From an uncultured Clostridium sp. (GTDB lineage Bacteria > Bacillota > Clostridia > Clostridiales > Clostridiaceae), in contig NZ_CAMTIG010000016.1 in NCBI RefSeq assembly GCF_947072515.1, forward strand, positions 1 through 64,000: a stretch of DNA of 64,000 nucleotides, in the 5' to 3' direction. The position numbers were made by a program, and so were the translations under genes. The notes under the pieces are model-generated. The model was not told where the DNA came from and ran no database searches. It saw only the letters and a list, made by a program, of their open reading frames with translations. This document shows positions 62,753 to 64,000 of this stretch, in pieces (position 1 is the stretch's first letter; each line of letters opens with the position of its first letter).

Positions 62753-64000
62753 TTAATTATTCTTCTTCATTTTATTTTTTATCCATTTAACTACTTCATA
62801 CCACATGATTGAAATTATTGAAATTCCTATCACTAATACTATCTGCTCAAAATTTAATGCTGTTAAATTTAATATTTTAGATAAAGGAGTATATAATATT
62901 AATCCTAACCCTAAGATACTTCCAATAATTACACTCCACATAACCTTATCTTTTTTAAGCTTCTTAAAGCTCTTATATGCATATTCTTCATTTGAACTAT
63001 TTACTTGAACTAGTAAAAGGTTTGAAACTATTATTATAGAAAGGCCCATTGAACGTGCAATAGCAGTTTCTACTCCACTATTTAACATCATATAATAAGT
63101 TCCAAAAGACGCTATAAATAATACTATCCCTTGAATAATACTCTTTATTAATGTTTTAGAGGTTAATATATTTTCTTTAGGATTCCTAGGATTCCTCTTC
63201 ATAATATCATCTTCTGCTGGTCCTCTTTCCAAAACTATAGAACAAGTTGGATCTATAACAAGTTCTAATAAAACTACATGAATAGGCAATAATAAAAGCG
63301 CACTTGAACCAATGTGTAAAAGCGGACCTAAAAGAGATGCAAAAGCTATAGGTATATGAATAGTAAATACATATCCAATGGCTTTTCTTATATTATCATA
63401 AATTCTTCTTCCATCTTCTATAGTTTGAACTATAGTTGAAAAATTATCATCTAATAATATTAAATCAGCAGCTTCCTTAGAAACCTCCGAACCTCTTTTT
63501 CCCATTGCTATTCCTATATCTGCATACTTTAAAGCTGGAGCATCGTTTACTCCATCCCCTGTCATGGCAACTACTTCTCCACTTTCTTTAAATGCTTTTA
63601 TTATTCTCATCTTATGTGCTGGAATTACTCTTGAAAATATATTTACAGTTTTTATCTTTTCTCCTAATTCCTCATCGCTCATTTTATTTAACATATCTCC
63701 TGTAATGATACAGTCTACACACTTTAATCCAATTTGGTTTCCTATAGCTTTAGCTGTTACTCCATTATCTCCCGTAATCATAACTACTCTAATCCCTGCT
63801 TTTATGCAGTTTTCAATATCTTTCTTAACACTTTCTCTAGGTGGATCTTGAAGACCTATAAGCCCTAAAAATTCTAAACTATAATCTTCTATTTCTTTCT
63901 TTATTTCATCTTTTTCTTTTATTTTAAAAGTTCCTACTCCTATTACCCTTAAACCTTGTTCCGCCATTTTATTTCCTTTAATAGTTATCTCTTCTTTCTC
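62753..64000 (-). CDS. P-type cation-transporting ATPase, C-terminal part (cut by window end)
   Basis: The visible ~415 residues are the C-terminal half of a P-type ATPase of the calcium-pump-like (IIA/IIB) group: KMAEQGLRVIGVG, MITGDNGVTAKAIG, MTGDGVNDAPALKYADIGIAMG and then about six membrane helices with DPTCSIVLERGPAEDDIMKRNPR. The frame stays open to position 64000 without a stop, so an ATG at 63967 is internal, and the phosphorylated DKTGT motif lies outside the window. It probably exports Ca2+ or another divalent cation. Confidence 0.87.
   Translation of the reverse strand, partial: EKEEITIKGNKMAEQGLRVIGVGTFKIKEKDEIKKEIEDYSLEFLGLIGLQDPPRESVKKDIENCIKAGIRVVMITGDNGVTAKAIGNQIGLKCVDCIITGDMLNKMSDEELGEKIKTVNIFSRVIPAHKMRIIKAFKESGEVVAMTGDGVNDAPALKYADIGIAMGKRGSEVSKEAADLILLDDNFSTIVQTIEDGRRIYDNIRKAIGYVFTIHIPIAFASLLGPLLHIGSSALLLLPIHVVLLELVIDPTCSIVLERGPAEDDIMKRNPRNPKENILTSKTLIKSIIQGIVLFIASFGTYYMMLNSGVETAIARSMGLSIIIVSNLLLVQVNSSNEEYAYKSFKKLKKDKVMWSVIIGSILGLGLILYTPLSKILNLTALNFEQIVLVIGISIISIMWYEVVKWIKNKMKKNN

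Noticed and set aside
63967-64000. ATG at 63967 as the true start of the P-type ATPase
   Set aside because: The frame continues upstream to the window end and the visible part lacks the phosphorylation motif, so the gene is cut by the edge.

Overview
The window is very AT-rich, with T/A-ending codons, strong AGGAGG-type ribosome binding sites and many hairpin terminators shared between convergent genes. Together with an oxygen-independent nitrate reductase, a heme oxygenase in an otherwise anaerobe-like gene set, a possible Spo0E-like peptide and low-GC riboswitches, this points to a Clostridium sensu stricto (cluster I) chromosome, perhaps near C. perfringens or C. baratii (inference; no rRNA is present to check). 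I saw no tRNA, rRNA, CRISPR array or replication origin.

Layout. 0-14 kb: an ABC exporter and a divergent MFS transporter; a small accessory pair resembling an ADP-ribosyltransferase toxin (DUF3990-like) with its antitoxin; metabolic singletons; a DXS-like thiamine-diphosphate enzyme with a MerR-type promoter; a 730-residue VWA protein; an MBL hydrolase; a NitT/TauT-type ABC importer. 14.5-20 kb: an NlpC/P60 wall hydrolase, a PAS-GAF-PAS-GGDEF-HD-GYP protein, glyoxalase I, and a quinone reductase with nearby MarR gene and paired palindromic operators. 20-24 kb: a three-gene nitrate reductase operon read leftward from a promoter with a CRP/FNR-family site. 24-29 kb: a 49-residue peptide, a Nudix hydrolase, an HD-domain gene with an odd 5' leader, a complete group II (IIC-like) intron inserted just after the xpt terminator, xpt, a purine-permease remnant and a guanine riboswitch.

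29-43.4 kb: a leftward Wzx/Wzy capsule or exopolysaccharide locus (regulatory kinase and phosphatase, priming transferase, five glycosyltransferases, GalU, Glf, polymerase, flippase, plus a second chain-length-like and a second polymerase/ligase-like gene behind a hairpin). 43.8-47 kb: a rightward queuosine precursor operon queD-queE-folE-queC-queF behind a preQ1-I riboswitch and terminator. 47-51 kb: a Fur-box ABC pair followed by a DUF454 gene. 51-64 kb: PHP phosphatase, hydrolase lipoprotein, MarR-MATE efflux pair with matching operators, Dus, heme oxygenase with a His-rich tail, small membrane proteins, a PLD-helicase-DUF3427 protein in an operon with a Cof-type phosphatase, and a P-type ATPase cut by the window edge.

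Most notable: (1) the DXS-like enzyme keeps the thiamine catalytic residues but has lost both arginines that hold the glyceraldehyde-3-phosphate phosphate in DXS, and its promoter has a 19-bp spacer filled by an NmlR/AdhR-like MerR palindrome, suggesting a different, perhaps aldehyde-linked substrate; (2) an 11-bp inverted repeat that could fold out 92 nt and bring a distant AGGAGG next to the HD gene start; (3) an intron that separates the HD gene from a terminator it once shared with xpt, next to a riboswitch leader whose permease gene is almost entirely deleted.
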